Shown in pieces: positions 1 to 8,965 of a stretch of 28,169 nt of DNA. Source of the DNA: Cudoniella acicularis. Its lineage: Eukaryota; Ascomycota; Leotiomycetes; Helotiales; Helotiaceae. The DNA lies in assembly GCA_013054445.1 (NCBI GenBank), contig JAAMPI010000685.1, positions 1 to 28,169 on the forward strand. Reading direction: 5' to 3'. A model generated the notes under the pieces. The model was not told the origin of the DNA and did not search any database. It worked only from the letters and a program-made list of their open reading frames with translations. How positions within the stretch are numbered: the first letter of the stretch is position 1; each line of letters begins with the position of its first letter. The translations under genes and the position numbers were made by a program.

Positions 1-152
1 ATTTCCCCGAATCCAACTAAACAAATGAAAATGTACCGAGGAAAGTCTTAAACGCTTCTATACATTTCGATGATATCCACAATACTCCCGTCCGTTTCTC
101 CATTTATAATCACTTGTCCTCCAGAACTGTGCTCCAAAACTCCAACGTCCCC

Positions 153-1040
153 TCATCTCCTCTCATTCAATTGCACGTAACTCTCACTAACAACCCCTTT
201 TGCCGCCACAAATTCCGAAGTAAACACATTTCCAGCATGCACAATGTGAAACATGACTTGCACAATCAACATTGGCATCGTATCCCCAATATACATAAAG
301 GCCTCTTTGCTCATCAAGAATCCATCCATGCCCATTCCAAATTCCGCGACTCTGAAAAGACATCTCCCGATAATAAGCGCTGCTCCGATGAGGAGTAACC
401 GGAGGAGAGATTGCCAGGTATGCTTGGTATATGAGGAGTTGATCGTACTCGAGAAGGGAGAGTTATTCATTCGGCGGCGGAAGGTAAGGGCAATAACGAG
501 GAAGAATCCGAAAAATAGAAGCTGGAATATTAACCCCCCGATGATGACTTTCTGCCCCAGAGATGCGTTTCCAGCCGAGGTCATCATTCCACCTCCCCCG
601 GCTTGTAACAAGAATGCTACGACGTCCCCGCACACGAATATCTTTGTGACCCTTGTTGGGCGGATGAGAGAAGCTGATGGATTGTTGACGAAAAGGACGA
701 TGCGGCCGTAAATCATGTACATTGTTGCAGCATATAAAGAAGGAGGGAGAATGATGAAGAGTGATTGTGCTGCGTAAAGAGCTACTTTGTCGGGGGATTT
801 CGCAGAGAGGTAGCGTTCTGTATAGCCTAAGGTCATCACTGTGGCAATGTTAGTATGCTTTATTGAGAGGGGGAGGACTGGCATTTACTGAATGCTCCTA
901 CAGTCATAGCTGTGTAAAACCAAGTCCGTTTTCTGATCATCATGAAGAGATGAAGAAATGCACTTGCGCCAAAAGCCCCAGCGCAGATAATAGGCACAAT
1001 CGTGCTGGGGGTATAGTGGGTACAGAGTAGTGGTGCTCAT
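153..1040 (-). pseudogene. RTA1-like lipid-translocating/resistance membrane protein, frame broken by one base
   Basis: Two exons on the minus strand, 1040-889 and 838-153. They are separated by a 50-bp GT-AG intron (839-888) with a perfect TACTAAC branch site. The product is about 278 aa with several hydrophobic segments. It has the RTA1 pattern: an N-terminal YTPS, a membrane segment ending HLFMMIRKRTWFY, then AAQSLFIILPPSLYAATMYM followed by GRIV. RTA1 proteins are fungal seven-helix membrane proteins linked to resistance to 7-aminocholesterol and to lipid stress; the molecular activity here is inferred from family only. The ATG at 1040 opens the wrong frame. The family-like frame begins only after the run of C near 1016-1018, and removing one C would join them. 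Exon lengths sum to 3n+1, which agrees with a one-base insertion. An unseen upstream exon is the alternative. Family call is firm; the gene's status is uncertain. Confidence 0.8.
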
Positions 1041-2217
1041 TGTAGCGGTTACCGTTTTCGTTTTCTGATAAAAACAAGACCTCTGGGTATGGCGGAAAGC
1101 AAAAATAGTGCGATTTTCGTGCGATTTTCGTGACTCTGTGCTTCAATAGTAATGAGAGTGTTTGCAGGTCAACTGTTCAACGAAATACTGAGAGTATATT
1201 GTAGTATTTTCTCTGACTTGAAAGACTCGATCTGATTTGCAAAAAGGAAAGGAGGGGTGTTGGTGCCTGTAGATATATCTGTACCTCATTCTTTTTCCAC
1301 GCCAATATCAAGATGGTACTAATATTGCTATAGAAACCTGTACGAACGTTTCGTACTGTCGTATAGACCTCTGGAACAACTACGGCGTTATGGGACAATC
1401 TAGTAGCCCCTTGATTCCCAGATAGGATCATTAAGAAATTAACAACTCCAAAATGGGAGCTCAAGACGCGCGTGTGGCAGTGCACACTGATTTCAGACTT
1501 TGCGAAAACTCCAATCATATTAAATCATGCTGTGTACGAGTGCGAAAAGAGAATGCGATACACGAGAAATTTTTTATCCGAACTATGCGAACAAATGTGG
1601 ATACATCGGCACTGCCACGAAGTCGGTTGACGGGTCGAGCCATTGGGCCGTGCAATCTTGCTATACGGTGATAGGGCTGAGCGAGAATCCGAACGGGATT
1701 TTCCGTTGAAACGAAGCTTCATAGATTAATATTATGGAGCTTAAAATCTTAAAATAAATCGAGGAGAAATCTTCACGTGGCGTCACGTGCCCGTCTCGCT
1801 TCGCAAGATAAAAAAAGGGGACGACTTACGAGTTTCACCCTCTTGGCTGAAGACAACCGAAAACACCCTAGTGACCCTCAAACCAAGTGGCAAACCACAC
1901 AATGTTTCTGTATTTGGCCAAGAACCAAGCGCCTAGACTGCCGCCACCGCTCACCCCCAAAATTTCGTCTCCCAAGAACGACTTGAATTTTGAGATGTCA
2001 GAGAAGCGGAGGCCAAGATTCTCATCATGAGGATCTTTAGGTACGTGCTGTGGAGTTGTGCAGATGAAATACCAAGATAAGTTCCCAAGATGGGGACCGA
2101 TCATCGGTGCTGTGCATTTGAATTCTCCGTATTTTCTTGCGATCAGATTTTCGACTAGTCTTTTTGAAATTTTAATTATTTCAAAGCATTCAATTGAATC
2201 GTTTTAATTTCAGAGCC
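1041..2217. other. Intergenic region with paired E-boxes
   Basis: About 1.2 kb between the RTA1-like gene and the secreted-protein gene. Open frames here are short, unsupported by family motifs, and mostly use non-ATG starts. A short direct repeat (GTGCGATTTTC twice) lies at about 1109-1131. Two TCACGTG E-boxes lie at 1773-1779 and 1783-1789, exactly 10 bp apart. They are about 430 bp upstream of the next start codon. No gene is supported. Confidence 0.6.
1773..1789. promoter_or_regulatory. Paired TCACGTG E-boxes, 10-bp spacing
   Basis: Two identical TCACGTG motifs start 10 bp apart, so they face the same side of the helix. CACGTG is the core site for bHLH factors such as Cbf1-type proteins. 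The likely target is the secreted-protein gene starting at 2218, but binding and target are inference. Confidence 0.4.
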
Positions 2218-2912
2218 ATGAAACTTACTTTCTTTCTTACTTGCGCTCTTTTTGCTATTGGGCTTAATGCCTACGCACTGCCCAAGACTATCCTTGAGGG
2301 CGAGAACGGTATCATAGGTATGAGTCTTCACCTCCACCTTTCAAAATTTCATGGCTAAAACGGTTGATAGTTGAGGATGACGGAAACACCAAAATCGATG
2401 GCGAGACAGGGATAACGACCAACGCACAAGGCCAGACGACCAATATCGGTGGAGGTTCAGGAATTACTCTAACACCAAGTTCGAACGGGGCTGCTAGTGC
2501 GAAGGGCAACAAAACCAGCGGAGCCGCTGCCGAGGGATCAACAACCAACGGCAACGGAGCAAAGACAAATGGAACAGGGGCCGATGGCTTAATTGCCCTT
2601 CTTGGTGCTCTTGGAGGAACAAGTAGTTCGAAGAAAAATGGGACGACCGGCCAGGAGCTGCCAACGTCGCAGGTGCGGCTCAACCGAAGAGCACGGGAAC
2701 ATCTAGAACTGATAGTCTTGCGGCTTTGATTGGCGCTTTGCAAGGTGCAAGCTCAGGGTCTGGATCGAAGATGAATGGTACAGCAGCAGCGCACCTGCCG
2801 AAGGGGCAGCTGCACTAAAGGCGGAGCGGCGCCAGCGGAAGTTGCGCCAAAAGCTGAAGGCGAGGCGGCATCAGCTCAAGCACCAGCGTCAGAAGCACCA
2901 GCAGCTGAATAG
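2218..2912 (+). CDS. Secreted low-complexity Ala/Gly/Ser/Thr-rich repeat protein with apparent frame slips
   Basis: The ATG at 2218 opens a clear signal peptide (MKLTFFLTCALFAIGLNAYA). Exon 1 is 2218-2317 and a 53-bp GT-AG intron lies at 2318-2370. Exon 2 encodes a hydrophilic Gly/Asn/Thr-rich stretch. There are two diverged internal repeats around the motif D-x-L-x-A-L-x-GAL-x-G, at about 2580-2640 and 2710-2780. The low-complexity signature then moves through three frames: frame 0 to about 2650, frame 2 to about 2785, frame 1 to about 2815, then frame 0 again to the TAG at 2910. Each step equals one lost base. Two short introns (2623-2672 and 2778-2820) could also restore the frame, but the second would be only 43 bp and neither has a good branch site. 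I do not recognise the family. A cell-wall or effector-like role is possible but unproven. Confidence 0.55.
2318..2370 (+). other. Intron of the secreted-protein gene
   Basis: 53-bp GTATGA...ATAG intron with a CTAAAAC-like branch site. Removal joins the signal-peptide exon in frame (phase 1) to the Gly/Asn-rich exon. Confidence 0.7.
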
Positions 2913-3906
2913 GAAGATTTTGTAAAGTGCCTGGTGCATTAATTGAAAAAGGGTTACTGGCGGACCAGAACCGCTGGGCTATTCAGAAGATATGTCAATT
3001 TAGAGGATTAATACGGGTCAAGTTACTGAAAAAAAAAGGAAATGGCAACTTTGGAATTTAATAATAGAAGCTGCGAGGTCAATATTTAACACTCGATTGA
3101 TGTTATGGGTTTAAGCACATATGGACATATTTAAAAAAACGCGAGGGCATTTCCATGTCATTATTCCTTCCATTTATGAGTGGTGAAGGTTGGCCCTGGT
3201 TGAGTAGGTCTGTCTTAAGGCAACAGTTTATCATCTTGAAATGTAACTGACAAAACGCTTTATATACAATAATTCAACCGGAGTGTTAGGAGTAGCTTGA
3301 AATCCCTTTGTCTGGCCGGTCACTTCCTTCTCCTTAAGTCAAATGCAGGGAATAAAATGAGTCGGGGTATGTTTCCTATTTAGCCTTTCCGAACCTTTGG
3401 TCCTACATTAATCTCCAGTCGCTAATTGAAGCATAATTCTACTAAAAGTAGAGACAATTTTTCTTTCTTACCCAGGATATTATAGCTATATTTCGGTTAA
3501 CACCCCAAACCTTGATTTGGGAGACATAGCGAGGCAGTTATAAAACTTGTTTCAGCTATCAAAGGTGGGAGTTTTAGACATGCGGATCAATTGGTCGAAA
3601 GAAGGTTAAAAGAACTGCATGGTCTCGAATTCCCTCAACTTATCTTTGCGGAGTGCTCACTTCGCGATCATAAAACAAGATTATCGGTTGATTCTTTGCA
3701 AGTTTCCTGAATTGTTTTAAGTTTTGCTGCATGTTTGCAAGCGCCCTTGTAATCTACAGGAGCCTGAGCTCAATAACTACCCAGCTCATACCAGACTTTT
3801 TGTTCCATTCAAACATCTGGCTGTTTTATTGATGTATCCTGACAGATCGAGTACACCAAAGATGAAAGTTCCCTCTATTTGAGTTTTTGGTATAATAGAA
3901 CACTTC
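2913..3906. other. Intergenic, AT-rich
   Basis: About 1 kb between convergent genes. It has long A and T runs (for example near 3029-3038 and 3133-3140) and no open frame with recognisable protein motifs on either strand. I see no RNA gene or repeat that I can support. Confidence 0.6.
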
Positions 3907-4936
3907 CTAATTTCCTTCATTCTCTAAAACGATTTCGATAGGTTCCCCAGAAAATATATCTACTGGCTTTTGAAACTACTCTCGCACTTTCTCAAGATCA
4001 TACGTGCCATGCTTCTTAGAAGTTCTAAAATCCTCCTCAAGCTATCTAGGAGTACCAAATGAGGGCAAACGCTGACCAAAAGTTTGCGTAGACCCAAAAT
4101 CAGCACTGGCATCCCCTCTCTAACCATAATATTTTGTGGATTGATATCATTATATGCCAAACCCAACCCGTGCAAATGTTCCACTGCTGACTCGAGCGCT
4201 TTAAAGAATTCCACTTTATCCAACTGTAGAAAGCTCGGCTTAGTGACATATTCCAATAACGTTTGCTCTAGCCTTTCGAGCACAATACCCGTGATGAGAC
4301 CCCGTATTGCGCGGCATCCGTAGTAGCGGACAATGTGCGGGTGGGGCGACTTGGAGATCTGCTCTAGGATAAGTATTTCTGAGAGCAGCAGTCGAGCAGC
4401 CATATCGTTGCCCTTCGTCTCCTCGTAGAGGTGGATGCCGGGCCGCTTGATATATACGTCCAAGCCCTCTGATACAATGGTCAACGGGGTATCTGTTGGG
4501 GCCACCGGGAAGATTTCCTTGTCCGAGATGGGCTTCAGTGCCGCGCGGTACCGTCGAGCGTTATTTCCAGTTTTCTTTTGAATAACTGGCCCCAGCACGC
4601 GACTTTATCAGGCGTCACCAGGGAGAAAGTCACGTATAACAGTGTTTTTTCATCTTTCCACGCTTCAGTTATCCTTATGTCTTGGATGGCCGTCACCAGA
4701 GGTGGTTTCGTGCTAGGTTGGACCGTGCTTGCATTGCTTGTTGATTTAGCGAGTCCTAGGGGGGTAGAAAGAGGACTGTTATGGGGTTTATCTGTCTCAG
4801 AGCCCGATGCTTTAGAAGGGAGTTTCCGCTTCTTGGCTGACCGGGGCTCTATCTCAGCCGCATCCCTCTTAGACCCTGTGAGAGCCAGATCAGATGCTTC
4901 AGAAGTAGGCTCTGTGGTCGATTCTGGGACAGCCAT
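3907..4936 (-). pseudogene. Decayed fungal protein-kinase-like gene
   Basis: Read on the minus strand. A Ser/Pro/Lys-rich N-terminal part with a bipartite basic stretch (KRDAAEIEPRSAKKRKL) is followed by a kinase-like domain. Visible kinase features are SEILILEQI (helix C region), HPHIVRYYGC, then HLHGLGLAYNDINPQNIM, a variant catalytic loop with Asp and Asn in the expected places. The DFG segment exists only in another frame. Breaks: a one-base loss near 4551, a one-base loss just before DFG near 4102, TAG at 4042-4044 where the family has TGG, and a second TAG at 3976-3978. The restored frame would end at 3907. HNDINP loops mark a fungus-specific kinase-like group of unknown substrate. The start is uncertain: MAVPES at 4936, or in frame as far as 5143. 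The disablements make an active kinase unlikely unless they are assembly errors. Confidence 0.75.
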
Positions 4937-6887
4937 TGCGATGCATGCTTCCAGAGTCTGGACCAGAACAGATGGTTGAACATATATTGCTTCCTCCTGC
5001 GAAATCCAAAGCGAGCAACAATATGGTCTTGTTGATAGAAGTGCGAGGTTAGCAACTACGCAAGGCCGGCTGCTGGAAGCTGCGTTCTTTGTTCTTCTCT
5101 TATGAACGGATCTCTCTTTTTCCCATTTGGGTCCACCGTTCAAAATTGCTTTGTTCTAGTTTGGGGCTTGCGGCTTTCGCAGGTTCTCTTTCTTTGTGCT
5201 TCCCCTGTGAGCATTTTTCTTCTTCATTTTCTTCCCATGTTTAAAGGATGACGTTGTTCATTTGGCCAAAGACAAAGAACCTTTTGGTCGACTATTCGAA
5301 AGTTTCATTTGTCACAAGAGCGGTCATTAAATTGACTAAGCCAGACTTCCCATTCAATTTGAGGTTTTTAGACATTTCCCCGACCGGAGCGTCAACAATA
5401 GCTAGCATGGATCAAATCTTACTTTCACTAGCTCTGGTCCTAATTAGTATCGTCTAGTACTACATTCTTAGGTAACATTAGTTAGAGATATAATCTAGAA
5501 ATTCTAAGACGTTTGATCATTGACTTTTACTATGATTATATTTGGACACTTTTGAAGGAACCCAGGCAAACAAAGCAGAAGTAAGTTTGAATTCACATAC
5601 ATACAGTCCTACCTGTCCCACTTTAATACATGGTTTCAAGTGTTTCGCTGCTTTCCTTTTAGGGAGGTCTTTTAGAGGGGGTTGTTCGCTTAATTTAAAG
5701 CGAGGTAGAGCGTTTACTACAACTATTTACACAGCTGGGTCGCATAATCCATCAATTTAAGGTTAATCAGAATGAAGCGTCCTTCGAAAAGGCTAAAATA
5801 AAAACCTCTTGTGTTTCCCCAAACTAGCGCCACATATTGCAAAATGATTAAAAATTAAAAATTTCTAAAATCCATCTGCCTGTGGCTCGGTACTTCTGGG
5901 CAGGACAGTGAATATCTCAGAATGCCGCAAATTACTTGCTGACCTACAGGAACGCAATTACAACCAACTCTTCCTCAATTCTTTGCTCACCCATCGCGAC
6001 TTCTCATATCTCTCTTTGATCAACAGATGGCCATTTTACTTGGTTCGAGGAGATTTCCAGAGCAAGCGCATCATTTATGACCTGTGGTGGGTGCAATTGT
6101 ACGTGATGGCTTTAGCCACTTCAAAAGTCGGCGATGGCAGAGAAAAAGACTAGGAAGCGCACGACCTTATCTGCGCACTGATTGAGAGTTTGTTTCTTAT
6201 GTAAAGAACAACAATGTGCCGTACCTGACACGAAAATTTTCCTACGATGAATGACCGTTGACAAGGCCACGAGGGCCTCAAAAAGGCTCGGGCCCTTTTG
6301 CAGACCTCCCTCATCCGTACTCGAGTATCTCGACCTCAACTCCCTCCACAGAAGATGCGACCTAAAGAATGCATACAAAACCGGGGGAAAAAAAGAATGG
6401 AATCGAGCAGCGTAGGGTGGGAGGATTGGCCATTTTGACAGCGAATTCATGTCATTTGCGCCTATTTTCTATTGCGTAGTCTACTTCGATGTCCTTGATC
6501 ATCATTATAATCACGTTATTGGATATGGAGGAAAATCCTACAATTCTCTCCATCTGCTAATCTGCTTGTTTTAGTTCAAGCGGCTGGAGCCATGGGTACG
6601 ATTAGAATGGCAGCAATTTTGCATACACCAATTAGCTTATGCAGCGCCACCGCCTCCCGGCCTCGGTCGGACCAATCATAAAAGTGCACCCAACCGTACG
6701 ATCTTTTTAAGCGTCATGACGGGGATTACTTGGGTCACACGGAGCCATTCCTTACTGCCATTGCAGCATCCCGGAGGTCCACCAACCCCACTGTTGTTGG
6801 TGTCGGGTTTCAGGAGGACGGTCTAGCGACTCGCTTAGTAGTGCTATTGCATACGAAGTATGCCCTGACTCGAAGAGGGTGTGGCAT

Positions 6888-7058
6888 CACGTGCACGCTT
6901 AAATCGGCAGATGACATAGTGGTACATGTATAGTGTATTTTTAGTTAGCGCACGTGATATCCAAATTGAATAGACGTTTCCGATAAGAGGCCAGAATAGC
7001 TTATAACCAACCATACTAAAAGAGAAGGATAAAGGTAAGGCAAATAAAATATCACGTG
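6888..7058. promoter_or_regulatory. Cluster of three CACGTG E-boxes
   Basis: CACGTG occurs at 6888-6893, 6951-6956 and 7053-7058, and a near-match (TCACGTC) follows the last one. The cluster is 320-490 bp upstream of the dynamin-like start at 7375. bHLH factors bind this core; a role here is inference. Confidence 0.35.
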
Positions 7059-7220
7059 GATCACGTCGTAAGGCCTGGAGGGCATCTATGATCATAAAAA
7101 TGCTAAGTAAGAACTGTAGGATTCGATGCAGTTATATGATTAGTTAGTCCCGAGACTGGGGGGCGGTGTACGTAATTAACGGATCGGTGTCTTGCTCACT
7201 CCAAAACTAAGCTTAATTAG

Positions 7221-7239
7221 GCGGTCGTACGCGGACCGC
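7221..7239. promoter_or_regulatory. CGG-N11-CCG palindrome, Gal4-type zinc-cluster site
   Basis: CGG at 7222-7224 and CCG at 7236-7238 are 11 bp apart, inside the inverted repeat GCGGTC...GACCGC. This is the classical spacing for a Gal4-type Zn2Cys6 dimer. It is about 140 bp upstream of the dynamin-like start codon. Which factor would use it is unknown. Confidence 0.35.
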
Positions 7240-7626
7240 GCTCGGGAGGCATGTTGTGGTGCCTTGTAGCCTGATACCCAAATAATCGATCCCATTTCTC
7301 TCCACCCGAACTCTATTGTTTTCAACACATCACTTTATAACTCCACGAACACTGTTAAAATATTACGATCTTCAATGCACGTGTCTCCAATGGATCAGCT
7401 GCCCAACCAAGAAATCTCGCCCGGTCTCGAAGCTCCAGGAACACTCAATGCCACTGAGAAGAATGGAACTGCCAGGAATAGTTCAACCTCGGCATCTCGG
7501 AGCAAGGCACCATCGAAGGGAATTTTGATAGATGATCAGGTGTTTTACAACCAGGAGACCGTGAAATACATGAAAATTATCGACAGATACAAAAAGCTTG
7601 GAATTGGAGAGATCGAACTACCAAGG

Positions 7627-7676
7627 GCAGGTTTTCCCATCTCTCTTGCAAGATCGTGCCATTAACTTTCAGATAG
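7627..7676 (+). other. GC-AG intron 1 of dynamin-like gene
   Basis: 50 bp, donor GCAGGT, branch TTAAC, acceptor ATAG. It joins ...IELPR to LVIAGMQNSGKS at phase 0. The nearby GT at 7631 gives the wrong phase. Confidence 0.6.
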
Positions 7677-7940
7677 CTTGTGATTGCTGGAATGCAAAAC
7701 TCGGGAAAATCCAGTCTCCTAGAAAATTTGACCGGATTACCCGTCCCTATTACGACTGGGATCGCAACAAGATTTCCTATCAAGATCAATCTTATAGAAG
7801 ATTTGAGCAAGTTCCAGATAAAATCAAGCATCATTTCTGGCTATAAAGATGAGCCTCTGCTACCATCTGATATAGCAAAAATGCACAAAATTTATGACGA
7901 ACCTATGACTGAGGTCGAATTTGAAGATCTCCTCCGTGAT

Positions 7941-7995
7941 GCAAGTCTCCGCCCAACACTTCTATCTCTCTGGAATTACTAACAAAAATTTTCAG
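7941..7995 (+). other. GC-AG intron 2 of dynamin-like gene
   Basis: 55 bp, donor GCAAGT (the textbook GC-donor sequence), branch TACTAAC, acceptor TTTTCAG. It joins ...DLLRD to ASSVFG at phase 0. Using the GT at 7945 instead leaves the frame broken by one base. Confidence 0.7.
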
Positions 7996-8502
7996 GCATC
8001 CTCTGTCTTTGGTGTTCCCCCACCACTGTTTTCTCGAGATCAAGCTTCCACAATTCGTTCTGTCGACCCTAATTCGAGGCAGATATCGAAGAATATTTTA
8101 CAGTTGGAGATGAGAGGACCCAATTTTAAGAGCCTTAGTTTTGTGGACACCCCGGGACTATACGCTTGTAAGCCGTGCAGTTTCTTAGCATGTTGCTGAA
8201 CTAACGCCGAGCAAGCTGGAAGCTCGATGCAAGACACAAAGTCCGCAGAAGAAATCGATCATCTTGTTAAATCGCTCGTGTCGGAGGGAAGGACAGTGAT
8301 TGTGTATTTTCCCCAATACCATTGTATTTTCGAAGCTAACCAAGTTTGTAGCGGTGTTATGGAAGTTCACCAGGAGCCAGTCAACCAGAAGATTTTTCGC
8401 TTTGCGGATGATATTGACATGACTGGGGAGAGAACAATCGGTGTTTTGACGAAGGTCGACTGCGTCCCAGTTGGTCCAGACCACACAGATCAATTTCAAG
8501 CC

Positions 8503-8965
8503 GTGAGTTTATTTTCTATATAAATCCTTAATATTACTCTAAGATAATTCGTTATTATTTAATAATATTTAAAAGGAATACTAGTTTCTATAAAAAGTAT
8601 TATTAACTAAGCGGTTATTCAAATAATAATCAAATAACTATTCTATTTATTCTATTCAAGGTCTAGAAATTGTTATTCTTATTCTATTCTGAATAATTGA
8701 ATAGAATAGAGTATTATTTAAATAATATGAATAACCCTTTGACATACTGTTCGAATCAAGATCGCATTCAATCTACTGCTCTCCCCTGATAGATTCTATA
8801 ACCGCTTTAACAAAAATCCCTTCATCGCACTCCATTATCTCACTGCTTCCGTCAGCTCATTTCGCATCATAATCATGATACGTGAATCGTACAACCGGGA
8901 CCATTGACAACGGCCCTTTCCTCCAAAACATCCTCCAAAATAACCTCCAAAAGAACGATGAAATA
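8503..8965. other. AT-rich stretch between the truncated dynamin gene and the UNC93-like gene
   Basis: 8503-8740 is extremely AT-rich and low in complexity, and holds the foldback sequence described separately. 8741-8965 has normal composition but shows no dynamin middle domain or other recognisable coding sequence. It probably includes the 3' end of the converging UNC93-like transcript. Confidence 0.55.
8613..8736. repeat. AT-rich foldback (MITE-like) sequence
   Basis: The ends are inverted copies: GGTTATTC at 8613-8620 and GAATAACC at 8729-8736. Imperfect pairing continues inward through AAATAAT and ACTATTCTATT-type blocks. A second inner pair, ATTCTATTC and GAATAGAAT, lies at about 8681-8709. 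Nothing in it looks coding. I could not identify a convincing target-site duplication, so a mobile origin is inference from shape and position directly behind the truncated dynamin gene. Confidence 0.45.

Larger units (their letters stand above)
5144..7374. other. Gene-poor region
   Basis: About 2.2 kb with no supported gene. The longest frames (about 5908-6153 plus and 6121-6450 minus) carry no motif I recognise, have no convincing splice sites, and overlap each other. The stretch at about 5150-5240 is pyrimidine-rich on the plus strand. CACGTG sites lie at 6888, 6951 and 7053, and a CGG-N11-CCG palindrome at 7222. Fragments of a decayed gene cannot be excluded. Confidence 0.55.
7375..8502 (+). 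pseudogene. Dynamin-family GTPase, 5' part only (truncated)
   Basis: Exons 7375-7626, 7677-7940, 7996-8167, 8216-8303 and 8352-8502 give about 309 residues. After a Ser/Thr-rich leader comes LGIGEIELP, then the dynamin GTPase domain. G1 is GMQNSGKS (about residues 89-96), TTGIATRFP is the switch-I region, G3 is DTPG (223-226), and G4 is TKVD. Between G3 and G4 sits the family-like NQKIFRFADDID...GERTIGVLTK. Introns 1 and 2 have GC donors (GCAGGT, GCAAGT). A 48-bp intron at 8304-8351 (branch GCTAAC) removes an otherwise odd insertion. The last exon ends at a good donor, GTGAGT (8503), but no middle domain or GED follows; the next 250 bp are very AT-rich. Dynamin-like proteins bend or cut membranes, and Mx-like relatives exist. 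A protein stopping here would lack the assembly stalk. ATG 7390 is an alternative start. Confidence 0.8.

Noticed and set aside
2312..2743. Minus-strand 143-codon frame opposite the secreted-protein gene
   Set aside because: It is an antisense shadow of a repetitive sequence, and the plus strand has the signal peptide and intron.
4578..4979. Plus-strand 133-codon frame
   Set aside because: It is antisense to the kinase-like gene, which has clear domain motifs on the minus strand.
5908..6153. Plus-strand 81-codon frame with even composition
   Set aside because: It starts with GTG, has no family motif and no splice context, and partly overlaps an equally unsupported minus-strand frame (6121-6450).
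8749..8757. GTTCGAATC, a match to the tRNA B box
   Set aside because: The surrounding DNA is AT-rich with no acceptor or T stems.
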